Assembly: GCF_009766105.1 (NCBI RefSeq)
Contig: NZ_LMUH01000001.1
Span: 63,187 to 127,186, forward strand
Length of the DNA: 64,000 nt
Source: Granulicella sp. S156
Lineage (GTDB): Bacteria; Acidobacteriota; Terriglobia; Terriglobales; Acidobacteriaceae
Direction of reading: 5' to 3'
In this document: positions 8,425 to 16,198 of the stretch, one piece after another
How positions within the stretch are numbered: the first letter of the stretch is position 1
Layout of the letters: the number at the start of each line of letters is the position of its first letter
Made by a program: the position numbers and the translations under genes
The notes under the pieces: generated by a model
Databases searched by the model: none
What the model saw: the letters and a program-made list of their open reading frames with translations, nothing else
What the model was told of the DNA's origin: nothing

Positions 8425-8712
8425 CTAGGAGGCGTATTTCTTCCACACCGCCCGAATCAGCAGCGCAAGCAGTGCATAGACGATGGCATTAACGACAAAT
8501 GCGGTGACCATTCCAGCCGTCTGAGTGATTTCAGTTCCTGTGCCCATGTCGCTGATCAATAGATAGGTAATTGCGCCGGGGAAAACGATGGATCCAAGAT
8601 ATGCGTAGGCCGTCCCCGAACGAAAAGCAACACCGGTAGCGGCGCAGCCAATTAAAGCAGCAACAAGAACCCACTTCAATCTATCGTCTTGAGAAAAGCG
8701 AACCATGCGCAT
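8425..8712 (-). CDS. Small hydrophobic membrane protein
   Basis: A 95-residue protein with three predicted membrane helices (about residues 14-30, 38-53 and 66-88) and a basic end (VWKKYAS). No family is recognised. It starts 11 bases after the fabI stop codon on the same strand, so it is probably the second gene of a fabI transcript. Two ATGs are possible: 8712, or 8706 (third codon), which has GAG at a better distance of 8 bases. A link to membrane lipid supply is suggested only by position. Confidence 0.6.
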   Translation of the reverse strand: MRMVRFSQDDRLKWVLVAALIGCAATGVAFRSGTAYAYLGSIVFPGAITYLLISDMGTGTEITQTAGMVTAFVVNAIVYALLALLIRAVWKKYAS

Positions 8713-8723
8713 ATCTCGTGTGT

Positions 8724-9500
8724 TTAGATCCCGGTGATATTAAACCCGCAATCCACATACGTAATCTCACCGGTAATACCACTGGCAAGATCACTGGACA
8801 GGAACAGCGCGGCATTACCCACCTCGGCCTGCTCGATATTGCGGTGCAGCGGCGCGCGTTCGGTGACCTTGTCCAGAATGGTGTTGAAGTCGCCGATACC
8901 GCGTGCGGCCAGCGTCTTGATCGGGCCGGCCGAGACGGCGTTTACGCGGATTCTTTTGCTGCCGAGCGAGGCCGCGAGATAGCGTACCGTAGCTTCGAGC
9001 GCAGCCTTGGCCACGCCCATCACGTTGTAGTTCGGGAAGACCTTCTCGCTGCCGTAGTAGGTGAGCGTCAGGATCGATCCGCCTTCGGTCATCAGCGGAG
9101 CCGCGCCACGCGCGATGGCGATCAGCGAGTAGACGCTGACATCGTGCGCGATGCGGAAGTCTTCGCGCTTGGTCTCAAGAAAGTCATTCTTGATGGCATC
9201 CGCAGGCGCGAAGGCGACTGAGTGGATGATGGTGTGGATGGCCGGGAAGGCCCCTTTGATCTCTTCAAACGCCTTATCGATCTCTTCGTCGCGCGAGACG
9301 TCGCACTGGATGGTGCGGCCCGTGCCGGTCTGGCCGAGGCTCTCGATCAGCTCATCGGCCTCTCTCTTCAACCGCTCCGACTGGTAGCCCAACACCAGGG
9401 TGGCGCCTGCGGCCGCAAGCTTCTCGGCGATGGCGTAGGCGATGCTGCGTTTGTTGGCAAGGCCGAAGACAACGGCCACTTTACCCTTCATGTCGATCAT
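8724..9500 (-). CDS. fabI: Enoyl-[acyl-carrier-protein] reductase (NADH) FabI
   Basis: A 258-residue FabI, the reductase that ends each cycle of type II fatty acid synthesis in the cytoplasm by reducing trans-2-enoyl-ACP. Seen: the divergent short-chain-dehydrogenase nucleotide motif GLANKRSIAYAIA, the catalytic Tyr-x6-Lys in NYNVMGVAKAAL preceded by YYGSEKVFPN, and AGPIKTLAARGI of the substrate lid. The ATG at 9500 is preferred because GAGGAG lies 9 bases upstream (9510-9515); the in-frame ATG at 9527 would add nine residues absent from the family. A small membrane protein gene follows directly. A palindromic repeat lies upstream at 9601-9695. Confidence 0.95.
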   Translation of the reverse strand: MIDMKGKVAVVFGLANKRSIAYAIAEKLAAAGATLVLGYQSERLKREADELIESLGQTGTGRTIQCDVSRDEEIDKAFEEIKGAFPAIHTIIHSVAFAPADAIKNDFLETKREDFRIAHDVSVYSLIAIARGAAPLMTEGGSILTLTYYGSEKVFPNYNVMGVAKAALEATVRYLAASLGSKRIRVNAVSAGPIKTLAARGIGDFNTILDKVTERAPLHRNIEQAEVGNAALFLSSDLASGITGEITYVDCGFNITGI

Positions 9501-9600
9501 GTACTTCAACTCCTCAGATGAACTCAACCGAAGGTAAGGATAGCAGTTTAGGGAACGTTTACGTCGGAGGTGGCAACACTATTGCAGTGTCTCGAAAAAA

Positions 9601-9695
9601 AGCCTTGACGCAACGAGCGCAAAGGAAAGACGCCACGTTTCGCCACGAGAGCCGTCGCGAAACGTGGCTACCTTTGCGCCCGTTGCGTCAAGGCT
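9601..9695. repeat. Nested palindrome, family A copy 2
   Basis: A 95-bp element of the same type as 6855-6934. The outer inverted repeat is 25 bp with one mismatch (9601-9625 against 9671-9695); the inner arms GCCACGTTTCG (9632-9642) and CGAAACGTGGC (9658-9668) are identical to copy 1. It lies upstream of fabI and about 50 bases past the stop of the minus-strand lipoprotein gene. Copy 2 is more symmetric than copy 1, so it may be younger. Confidence 0.85.
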
Positions 9696-9746
9696 CTTGC
9701 CGTTGCCTGTTCCTGGCACCTGCTCACTTCCTGCGAAGGATAACCC

Positions 9747-11861
9747 CTAATCGACAGTGCCACCCGTAAAGACGATCCCCCCCGCATAGTCGGCGGACAT
9801 GGTCGTGTTGAGCTGCGTGACGGCCGTGGGGTCGGTGATGAAGATACCGAGCTCGCGATTTTCCGTCATCGAGGCATCGGAATTCGTCGAGGTGTCGGAG
9901 TATTTGATCGATCCCATATAGGCGTTCTCGGTTGGAAGGCCATAGTCGGCCACGACTGCATTGGCGTGGATATAGGGGCCTGTAGTCGTATCCGGATAGA
10001 CGTGGACACCGCAACCAGCCTCTTCCAGCGCAATCCAGTTGGAAGCGTAGGAGCTGTAGGGCGGTGTGGTGCTGTCCTCGGACATCGCGATCTGGACCGT
10101 CACCCCGTTCCCGCAGGCGGTCTCCAAAGCACTGACGATGTTGCTCGCACTCATCTCTTCGTTCTCGATCAGGAGCGTCTTGGTGGCGCTATTGATGATG
10201 CTGAGCATGGCTGCTTGCGCGGTGGTAGGACTCCAGATGAGTTCGTCGCCAGTGCCGGAGCTCGGCTGATAACTAAAGTCACTGGTCCCCTGGATCCCGC
10301 CATAGGGAGTGCCGGCGGCATAGTCCTCATTGAACGTATCCTCGATAGCGGTGATGTCGGCGGGGTCGTTCTCGACGAGAGCGAAGTCGTGGGCGGTGGC
10401 GTAGTACTGGGACTCCAGATTGAGCGACAGTATCGCGGTGGTTGTTCCGTCGACAGTGATGGTCTTCTGGTGCGTGGCCTGGAAGGCCGTATTCGAAAAC
10501 ACCGCACTGCAGTTGGAGCCAGAGGTGTTGAGTAGGGTGTAGGCCGGAGTGTTGGTGCTCTTTTTCAGACTCGCATCAAGCAGGACGCGAACTGTAACTC
10601 CGCGATTTTTGCAAGCAGCGACCAGATCGCCCGTGAAGACCGTGTCCTCGAGCGCATACATCGTCATGTCAATGCTCTTAAGCGCATTGTTGACGAGCGC
10701 GTAGAGCGGCGTAATGCTTTTGTCCGTCGTCTCGGGAAAGACATACAGCGTACGGGTGATTGCCGTGGTTGCGGCAGTCCCCATACCGCTCAGAGTCACA
10801 CTCTGCGCCGCTCCGGCCACGTTGCCGGAGTTATCGGTGACCGTGAGCGTTGCGGCATAGCTGATTGCCGCCGCCGGTGCGAAGGCTACAGGGATCGGGC
10901 AGGATGCGCCTACGGGCAACATGGCAGGGCAGGTGTTGGTCTGAGCGAAGCCGGTTGGGTTCGTACCGCCCACCGCGATCCCGGCAATGGAGAGCGCGGC
11001 ATTCCCGGTATTGGTGAGCGTTACCGTCTGAAGCGCGGCAATGTTGCCGACGCTCGTGCTGGCGAAGGTGAGGCCGGTTGTAGGTGTCAACGTGGCCTGC
11101 GGGGAAGGTACAGCCGTCCCGCTGCCGGTGAGGGGCACACTCTGCGTCGATCCGGACGTGTTGCCGGAATTGTCGGTGACAGTAAGCGTTGCGCTATAGC
11201 TGGCCACTGCGGCTGGGGAGAAGGTCACGTTGATCGGGCAGGATGCGCCTGCGGCCAACGTGGCAGGACAGGTGCTGGTCTCGGCGAAGTCGGTTGGGTT
11301 CGTACCGCCCAGCGCGATCCCGGCAATGGAGAGCGTGGCCGTTCCGGTATTGGTCAGCGTGAGTACTTGTAAGGGAGTGGTTTGGCCGATGGTGGTGCTG
11401 GGGAAGGTGAGGCCGGCTGCTGGTGTGAGCGTGGCGGCGGGTACAGCTGTTCCGCCGCCGGTAAGGGTGACGGTTTGCGGCGAGTTGGAGGCGTTATCGG
11501 TGAGGGTGATGGTTGCGGTCAGCGTCCCCGAAGTTTGCGGCGCGAAGGCGATGGTAAAGGTGCAACTGGCGCTTGCAGCCAATGATGTTCCACAGTTGGT
11601 TGTCGCGGTGAAATCCGCCGCCCCCGATCCACTCAGGCTACCGGCGCTCAAGGTAAGCGTGGCTGTGCCGGAATTGGTCAATGTGAGTGTCTGTGAGGCG
11701 CTGGTCTGGCCGACGGTGGTGCTGGGAAAGGTGAGCGGGCTCGATAGAGAGATGGTGAGTTGAGCGCTCGTGGGCGGCGGGGTGCCGCTGGACGAGCCGC
11801 CGCAGCCTGCAAGGAGGGAAAGAACAAAGAGCGAGGCCACGGCGGACGTTATACGGAGCAT
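9747..11861 (-). CDS. Lipoprotein: choice-of-anchor D repeats joined to a PLD-like domain
   Basis: A 704-residue exported protein. Residues 1-19 are a lipoprotein signal with lipobox LAGC. About residues 35-360 hold three Ig-like choice-of-anchor D (ASH-type) repeats of about 105 residues, each with versions of LTFPSTTVGQT, LTLTNTGTATLSIAGIA and a Cys pair. Residues 375-704 are a phospholipase D-like domain related to the protein at 3742-4716. The first motif is intact (H464-K466-D471, HQKTITVD), but the second reads HANAVVAD, with Asn634 where the catalytic Lys should be. The enzyme may be impaired or retuned. AGGA 7 bases before the ATG supports the start. Likely anchored at an outer or inner membrane surface. 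Confidence 0.8.
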   Translation of the reverse strand: MLRITSAVASLFVLSLLAGCGGSSSGTPPPTSAQLTISLSSPLTFPSTTVGQTSASQTLTLTNSGTATLTLSAGSLSGSGAADFTATTNCGTSLAASASCTFTIAFAPQTSGTLTATITLTDNASNSPQTVTLTGGGTAVPAATLTPAAGLTFPSTTIGQTTPLQVLTLTNTGTATLSIAGIALGGTNPTDFAETSTCPATLAAGASCPINVTFSPAAVASYSATLTVTDNSGNTSGSTQSVPLTGSGTAVPSPQATLTPTTGLTFASTSVGNIAALQTVTLTNTGNAALSIAGIAVGGTNPTGFAQTNTCPAMLPVGASCPIPVAFAPAAAISYAATLTVTDNSGNVAGAAQSVTLSGMGTAATTAITRTLYVFPETTDKSITPLYALVNNALKSIDMTMYALEDTVFTGDLVAACKNRGVTVRVLLDASLKKSTNTPAYTLLNTSGSNCSAVFSNTAFQATHQKTITVDGTTTAILSLNLESQYYATAHDFALVENDPADITAIEDTFNEDYAAGTPYGGIQGTSDFSYQPSSGTGDELIWSPTTAQAAMLSIINSATKTLLIENEEMSASNIVSALETACGNGVTVQIAMSEDSTTPPYSSYASNWIALEEAGCGVHVYPDTTTGPYIHANAVVADYGLPTENAYMGSIKYSDTSTNSDASMTENRELGIFITDPTAVTQLNTTMSADYAGGIVFTGGTVD

Positions 11862-11933
11862 GCTGGAATCCTGTCTCTTGGTGATTATCCGAATGCCCGA
11901 TTATAGGCAGATTTCCAAAAAGACGGGATTAAC

Positions 11934-12320
11934 TCAACCGTGGACGAGCCAGTCGAACTGCTCTTCGCTGAGGGGAACGACCGAAAGCCGGAACTGGCGG
12001 AACAGCAGGGAGCCGTGAAACACGGGAGCTTCACGAATCTCGGCGAGCGGCTTTTCGCGCTTCAGGCGCTTGCCGGCCTTCAGCCGAACGATGGGGATCT
12101 TGGGGTCGTTCGGATCCGTGGTGACGGAAACAACCCTCGCCGTGCCAACCGCAGCCTTGCCTACATTCGAGTGATAGATGACGCACTCTTCGCCGCGCTT
12201 CATATTGCGCAGCGTAATCAGGGCCTGGGCGTTCTTGATGCCGTCCCAGACGGTCTCGCCGTCCCGTAACAGGTCATCGAAGGAGTACTTATCGGGCTCA
12301 GATTTCAGGAGATAGGGCAT
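11934..12320 (-). CDS. EVE domain-containing protein
   Basis: A 128-residue protein covering a complete EVE domain, a PUA-like fold that binds modified nucleic acid bases (such as modified cytosine) and is often linked to RNA or defence functions. Seen: the N-terminal MPYLLKSEPDKYSFDDL, TVWDGIKNAQALITLRNMK, the YHSN strand, and the C-terminal FRQFRLSVVPLSEEQFDWL. The length is that of a stand-alone EVE protein. It has no obvious operon partner; the gene upstream (the next to the right, murI) is on the same strand but separated by 122 bases. Partner and target are unknown. Confidence 0.87.
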   Translation of the reverse strand: MPYLLKSEPDKYSFDDLLRDGETVWDGIKNAQALITLRNMKRGEECVIYHSNVGKAAVGTARVVSVTTDPNDPKIPIVRLKAGKRLKREKPLAEIREAPVFHGSLLFRQFRLSVVPLSEEQFDWLVHG

Positions 12321-12442
12321 AGGTCTGTGAATAGAGTGTAGAGGATGAGGTGCTGTTCAATACCGCACCTATTGGGCGATAATCGCACATGTGGTGCAGG
12401 CGAACTGAGGCCGTTTACGGCATTCTCCAACAGTTTGACTGC

Positions 12443-13246
12443 CTAGCCTCCCAGATCCAAATGCTGCACATTCTCGATCGGCTTCTGAAGAAAAAGGCCA
12501 CCCAGCCGCTGAAATTTCTCTACGGAATCCGTAGCAAAGCACTCAAAGGTGACAGGGCTCGTGGATACAGGCTGCAAGCGGCTGAAGTGCTTTTCGACCT
12601 CTGCGGCAGTCGACTGCGCGGAGTCGATGACGACTGCCTGGGAACCGAGCTCGCGCAGCGTCGCTTCGATAAGAGAAGCCAGAAGCGGATAGTGCGTGCA
12701 ACCGAGCAGCACCGCCTCCGGCGTGCAGGTCTCAAGAGCTTCCTGCAGATAGATACGTACGACGTCGCGAGTGACAGGGTGGTCGATCCAGCCCTCTTCC
12801 ACAAGCGGAACCAGCAGCGGACAGGCCTTCTCCGTAGCACGAAGGCCAAGTGCCCTGCAGTGCTCCATGTAGGCGTGCGATTGAACGGTTGCCGATGTAG
12901 CCAGAACAAGCACCTCCGCCTTCGGATGCTGCAAGTGCGCCGCACGAACAACAGGCTCGATCACTCCAACGACCGGGATCGAGACTGCCGCATGGATCTC
13001 GGGCAGCGCCAGCGCCGTGGCTGTATTGCAGGCGATAACCAGCAGATCGGCGCCATGTTTTTCGAGGAAGGCTGCGCTTTCAACGGCGTAGCGGGCGATG
13101 GTGACCTGGGACTTCGCGCCGTAGGGCAGCCGCGCCGTGTCTCCGAGATATACATAGTGCGCTCCAGGAACGAGCGGCAGGAGAGCTCGCAGCACAGTGA
13201 GTCCTCCGAAGCCGGAGTCAAAGACGCCGATGATAGGTGATTGCAT
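12443..13246 (-). CDS. murI: Glutamate racemase MurI
   Basis: A 267-residue glutamate racemase, which makes D-glutamate for peptidoglycan in the cytoplasm. Both catalytic cysteines are present: C73 in ACNTATA and C183 in GCTHYPLL. The N-terminal GVFDSGFGGLTVL and LGDTARLPYG substrate motifs are also intact. Length is typical. It is the third gene of a minus-strand operon (amidase, GerMN protein, murI): its ATG lies 12 bases after the GerMN stop. The grouping ties D-Glu supply to wall turnover. Confidence 0.95.
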   Translation of the reverse strand: MQSPIIGVFDSGFGGLTVLRALLPLVPGAHYVYLGDTARLPYGAKSQVTIARYAVESAAFLEKHGADLLVIACNTATALALPEIHAAVSIPVVGVIEPVVRAAHLQHPKAEVLVLATSATVQSHAYMEHCRALGLRATEKACPLLVPLVEEGWIDHPVTRDVVRIYLQEALETCTPEAVLLGCTHYPLLASLIEATLRELGSQAVVIDSAQSTAAEVEKHFSRLQPVSTSPVTFECFATDSVEKFQRLGGLFLQKPIENVQHLDLGG

Positions 13247-13258
13247 AGACTGGATGGC

Positions 13259-13948
13259 TCAGGGTGCGACGCTGGTTTCGGCTCGCGCCGTGGTGTCTTT
13301 GGAGGGGTAGGTGCGCAGCAGGTCGGCGTGGCCGGCGAGCGTCTCGCGCGGCTGGCCATCGACCAGAAAACGAATCTGTTCGATCTGCGGCAGGTTGGTA
13401 TGCAGGGTTCCGATGATGGACATCAGCGTCAAGGACTCGACCTCGACTCCGGAAGGATGCGCGTTGACGAAGCTGCTGCGCAGGTTGATGACAGCGAGTT
13501 CGCCGCCGGGGTTTTGCGGTTGTAGCGCATTGGGGTCGTTGGATGCGATCAGGGTGGAGGTTGCAGCCGTGGTGCCGCCTGAATGGCCAACCAACGGCAG
13601 TGGCAGAAGAAATACATCATCCACGGCTGCGCCCGATTGCAGCGGGTGCGGCGAGCCAGGCAGAGCATATTCGGCGAGCAGGTGTTCGAGCAGGGCTCGA
13701 GCTCGCGCGGTCACCTCGCCGGGCAGCGCGATAGGACGTGTTGTTGCCGTAATGGAGCCATCGGAGTCGTTGGCCAGGTCCAGCGTGACGGACTCGGTTG
13801 TGGAATACGGTGCGTCGAGCGGTGTGGCATCGGCGAGTGCCACGATGCGGTCGCGGGCCCGCTGGCGCTCGACGAAGAGCAGGGTCCCCATGGCGAGGAT
13901 GCAGCCGACAAGACACCAGAAGACGATGCGCTGATGACGGGAGATCAT
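13259..13948 (-). CDS. GerMN domain protein, membrane-anchored
   Basis: A 229-residue protein with one N-terminal membrane helix (about residues 8-27) and an outside GerMN domain. Residues about 120-215 hold the typical LAVINLRSSF strand and the domain end IEQIRFLVDGQPRETLAGH. GerMN domains come from the spore protein GerM but occur in many non-sporulating bacteria next to wall hydrolases; they are thought to bind wall or lipids. The start codon overlaps the stop of the upstream amidase gene (ATGA, 13945-13948), so the two are translationally coupled and probably work together. Confidence 0.85.
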   Translation of the reverse strand: MISRHQRIVFWCLVGCILAMGTLLFVERQRARDRIVALADATPLDAPYSTTESVTLDLANDSDGSITATTRPIALPGEVTARARALLEHLLAEYALPGSPHPLQSGAAVDDVFLLPLPLVGHSGGTTAATSTLIASNDPNALQPQNPGGELAVINLRSSFVNAHPSGVEVESLTLMSIIGTLHTNLPQIEQIRFLVDGQPRETLAGHADLLRTYPSKDTTARAETSVAP

Positions 13949-14754
13949 GGCTGCACTCCTTTCTTTGGTGTGGGCGTGGTCGGCAAAGGGGCCAGACGCA
14001 CCGGCGGCTGCGCCTGGTTCTGCCAGAAGACCAGCGCGGCTGCGATGGCACCGGCGACGTGCTGCTGATAGCTTTCGTTGGTGAGCGAGGAGCTGTCGCT
14101 GCCTTTGGGGGCAAGTTCGACAACCAGCGCCGGGCAGGTGAGCGAGTCGACCGGCCTCACCGACGCGCGGCTAAGGACCAGTGGCACACGGGCGCGCGTA
14201 AGGGCCTGCCCGAGCAGTTTTTGCAGCTTTTCGCTCTGCGTTACCCACGCCGCCTGGGCGGTAAGCCAGGACGTTCCATTGACCTCGTTAGGAATGGGCT
14301 CGAGCTCCGAACGATAGATGTGAACTCCATTGCCTGCGGCGGTTGCGTGTAGCAGCAGGCAGGCTGCCGGATGTGCGCGGTTGGCGATCCCGGCGCGGTC
14401 GTCAAGCGTGAGAGGGTTGGGAGTGTCGGCCTGGGTCGCGGCATCGCTATCCCGCGTCATCACCACGGTAAAGCCGCGAGCAGCGAGCAGCGACCGCAGT
14501 TTGAAGGCGAGAGCCAGCGTGATGTCTTTTTCAAGAATTGAGTCGCTGATGCGTGAGCCGCTGTCGCTGCCACCATGCGCCGGGTCAAGAAGGACGGTGG
14601 TGCGATTGAACGGACTAGCGGGCAGGGTTGGAGTTGCAGCCGTGCTCTTTTGAGCAGCAGAAATCTGCGCCGGCGTAGTCGGTGTCTGCGCGGAGCAGAG
14701 GTGTGTCGCGATGGCCAGAAGGCAGGCAGTAGCCGATTTTTTAGCAAGATTCAA
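13945..14754 (-). CDS. N-acetylmuramoyl-L-alanine amidase (Amidase_3)
   Basis: A 269-residue exported zinc amidase that cuts the bond between MurNAc and the stem peptide. A signal peptide covers residues 1-22 (ending CSAQ). The catalytic domain starts with VLLDPAHGG (zinc ligand H60), then E75 in ILEKDITLA, the third ligand H136 in LLLHATA, and a late Glu in LVVELAPKGS, in the order expected for Amidase_3. The usual SIHAN around the third ligand is here LLHAT, a small departure. It is the first gene of the amidase-GerMN-murI operon and overlaps the next start by 4 bases. Confidence 0.88.
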   Translation of the reverse strand: MNLAKKSATACLLAIATHLCSAQTPTTPAQISAAQKSTAATPTLPASPFNRTTVLLDPAHGGSDSGSRISDSILEKDITLALAFKLRSLLAARGFTVVMTRDSDAATQADTPNPLTLDDRAGIANRAHPAACLLLHATAAGNGVHIYRSELEPIPNEVNGTSWLTAQAAWVTQSEKLQKLLGQALTRARVPLVLSRASVRPVDSLTCPALVVELAPKGSDSSSLTNESYQQHVAGAIAAALVFWQNQAQPPVRLAPLPTTPTPKKGVQP

Positions 14755-14856
14755 GATTGCAAGTGGCTTTCGTCAGTCCGTGGTCAATGGGTCTGATTGT
14801 AACGGTTTTGATGCGTGGAACAGGCTTCGTGGTGGCTCGGGGGTTAGACTCGGTGC

Positions 14857-15360
14857 ATGCGGGTCTTCGGCGTCGATTGTGGAACGGAGTTCACGGGCTA
14901 CGGTGTGGTCGAGGTAGACGCCTCGGCGCGCACGCCGAAGCTGCGATATCTGTGTGCCGGTGCCGTGAAGTTAAGCAAAAAGGACTCGACAGCGATACGG
15001 CTCGCGCAGGTGTACTCCGAACTGATGGCACTGATGCAGCTCTGGCAGCCGGAGATGGTTGCGATTGAAGAAGTATTTTTTTCCGCCAATGCTAAAAGCG
15101 CGTTAAAGCTCGGCCAGGTACGTGGAGTGGCCATGCTTGCCGCAGCGAACTGTGGGCTGACGGTCGCGGAGTATGCGCCGTTGTCGATCAAGAGCGCGGT
15201 TGTTGGGTACGGACTTGCAGCGAAGGAACAGGTGCAATTCATGGTGGCACGGTTACTGGAGCTTGATGAAGCGCCAAAACCGGCGGACGCGGCTGATGCC
15301 CTCGCCATTGCGATCTGCCACATCCATCACGCGCAGACGGCGGAGATGGTGCGGCGGTAA
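14857..15360 (+). CDS. ruvC: Holliday junction endonuclease RuvC
   Basis: A 167-residue RuvC, which cuts Holliday junctions as a dimer with RuvAB during recombination repair. The four acidic metal ligands can be assigned: D7 (GVDCGT), E71 or E72 (AIEEVFF), D144 and D147 (PADAADALA). The core FFSANAKSALKLGQVRG is typical. Length matches the family. It is divergent from the amidase operon (102-base gap with the shared promoter region) and convergent with rsmA, 26 bases away. ruvA and ruvB are not in the window. Confidence 0.95.
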   Translation: MRVFGVDCGTEFTGYGVVEVDASARTPKLRYLCAGAVKLSKKDSTAIRLAQVYSELMALMQLWQPEMVAIEEVFFSANAKSALKLGQVRGVAMLAAANCGLTVAEYAPLSIKSAVVGYGLAAKEQVQFMVARLLELDEAPKPADAADALAIAICHIHHAQTAEMVRR

Positions 15361-15386
15361 GCGGTGCTTATGGTTGCTGATAGGTT

Positions 15387-16196
15387 CTAAGCCTGAGCGG
15401 TAAGTGCACGATAGAGTTCAGCCATGGCCTCCAGCGGGACCGCTTCGGAGCGGGCTTGCGCCGGAATACTGGCTGGCCAGGCTGCGGCGAGTTGCACGGA
15501 GCTATAGCCTGCGACGCGCAGATTGTTGGCGAGCGTTTTGCGTTTCTGCGCGAAGGTGGAGCGCAGGAAAGCGTTAAAGCCTTCGGGAGCGACACCAAGC
15601 TCGGTAAAGCGTGGAGCGAAGTCTAGACGCAGAACCGTGGAGTAGACATCGGGCGGCGGAGAGAACGCGCTTGGCGGCAGCGTGAAGAGATTGGTTACGT
15701 GCGCGTGCAGTTGCGTAAACGCGGAGAGGGCACCATAGTCGCTGGAGCCAGGCGCAGCGGCGATGCGTTCCGCGACCTCGCGCTGCATCATCAAGACGGC
15801 GCGCGCCAGAATACCCATGCGTGCAGCGACGAAGAGATGCAGAAGAATGTCCGATGTGATGTAGTACGGCAGGTTGCCGACAACATCGAGCGTCGGACCA
15901 GCGGTGTCGAGTTGCGAGAGCGCAGTCAGATCGGTTTTGAGAATGTCGGCGTGATGGATCGTGACATGCGGAGTGTTGCGGAAGCGAAACTCCAGCTCGC
16001 GAGCGAGTGCGGGATCGAACTCGATGCAGTGCAGGCGGGCGCAGCGCGGTGCGAGTAGTTCGGTGATGGCTCCGTGGCCCGGGCCGATCTCGACGACGGT
16101 GCGAGCGTGTGTATCGCCGAGCGATTCGGAAATTCGTACGCAGGCACTTTCGTCGACGAGGAAGTTCTGGCCGAGCTTGGGTTTCTTATTCGACAT
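15387..16196 (-). CDS. rsmA: 16S rRNA (adenine-1518/1519 dimethyl) methyltransferase RsmA
   Basis: A 269-residue KsgA/RsmA, which dimethylates two adjacent adenines in the last helix of 16S rRNA during ribosome assembly. Seen: KLGQNFLVDES at the N-terminus, the SAM-binding VVEIGPGHGAITELL, and NLPYYITSDILLHL, the NLPY motif of N6-adenine methylases. Length is usual. It follows the APC permease gene on the same strand after only 2 bases, so the two may share a transcript, although they have no functional link. Confidence 0.94.
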   Translation of the reverse strand: MSNKKPKLGQNFLVDESACVRISESLGDTHARTVVEIGPGHGAITELLAPRCARLHCIEFDPALARELEFRFRNTPHVTIHHADILKTDLTALSQLDTAGPTLDVVGNLPYYITSDILLHLFVAARMGILARAVLMMQREVAERIAAAPGSSDYGALSAFTQLHAHVTNLFTLPPSAFSPPPDVYSTVLRLDFAPRFTELGVAPEGFNAFLRSTFAQKRKTLANNLRVAGYSSVQLAAAWPASIPAQARSEAVPLEAMAELYRALTAQA

Positions 16197-16198
16197 GG

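Noticed and set aside
12389..13240. A 283-codon plus-strand frame.
   Set aside because: Antisense to murI, whose two catalytic cysteines are intact.
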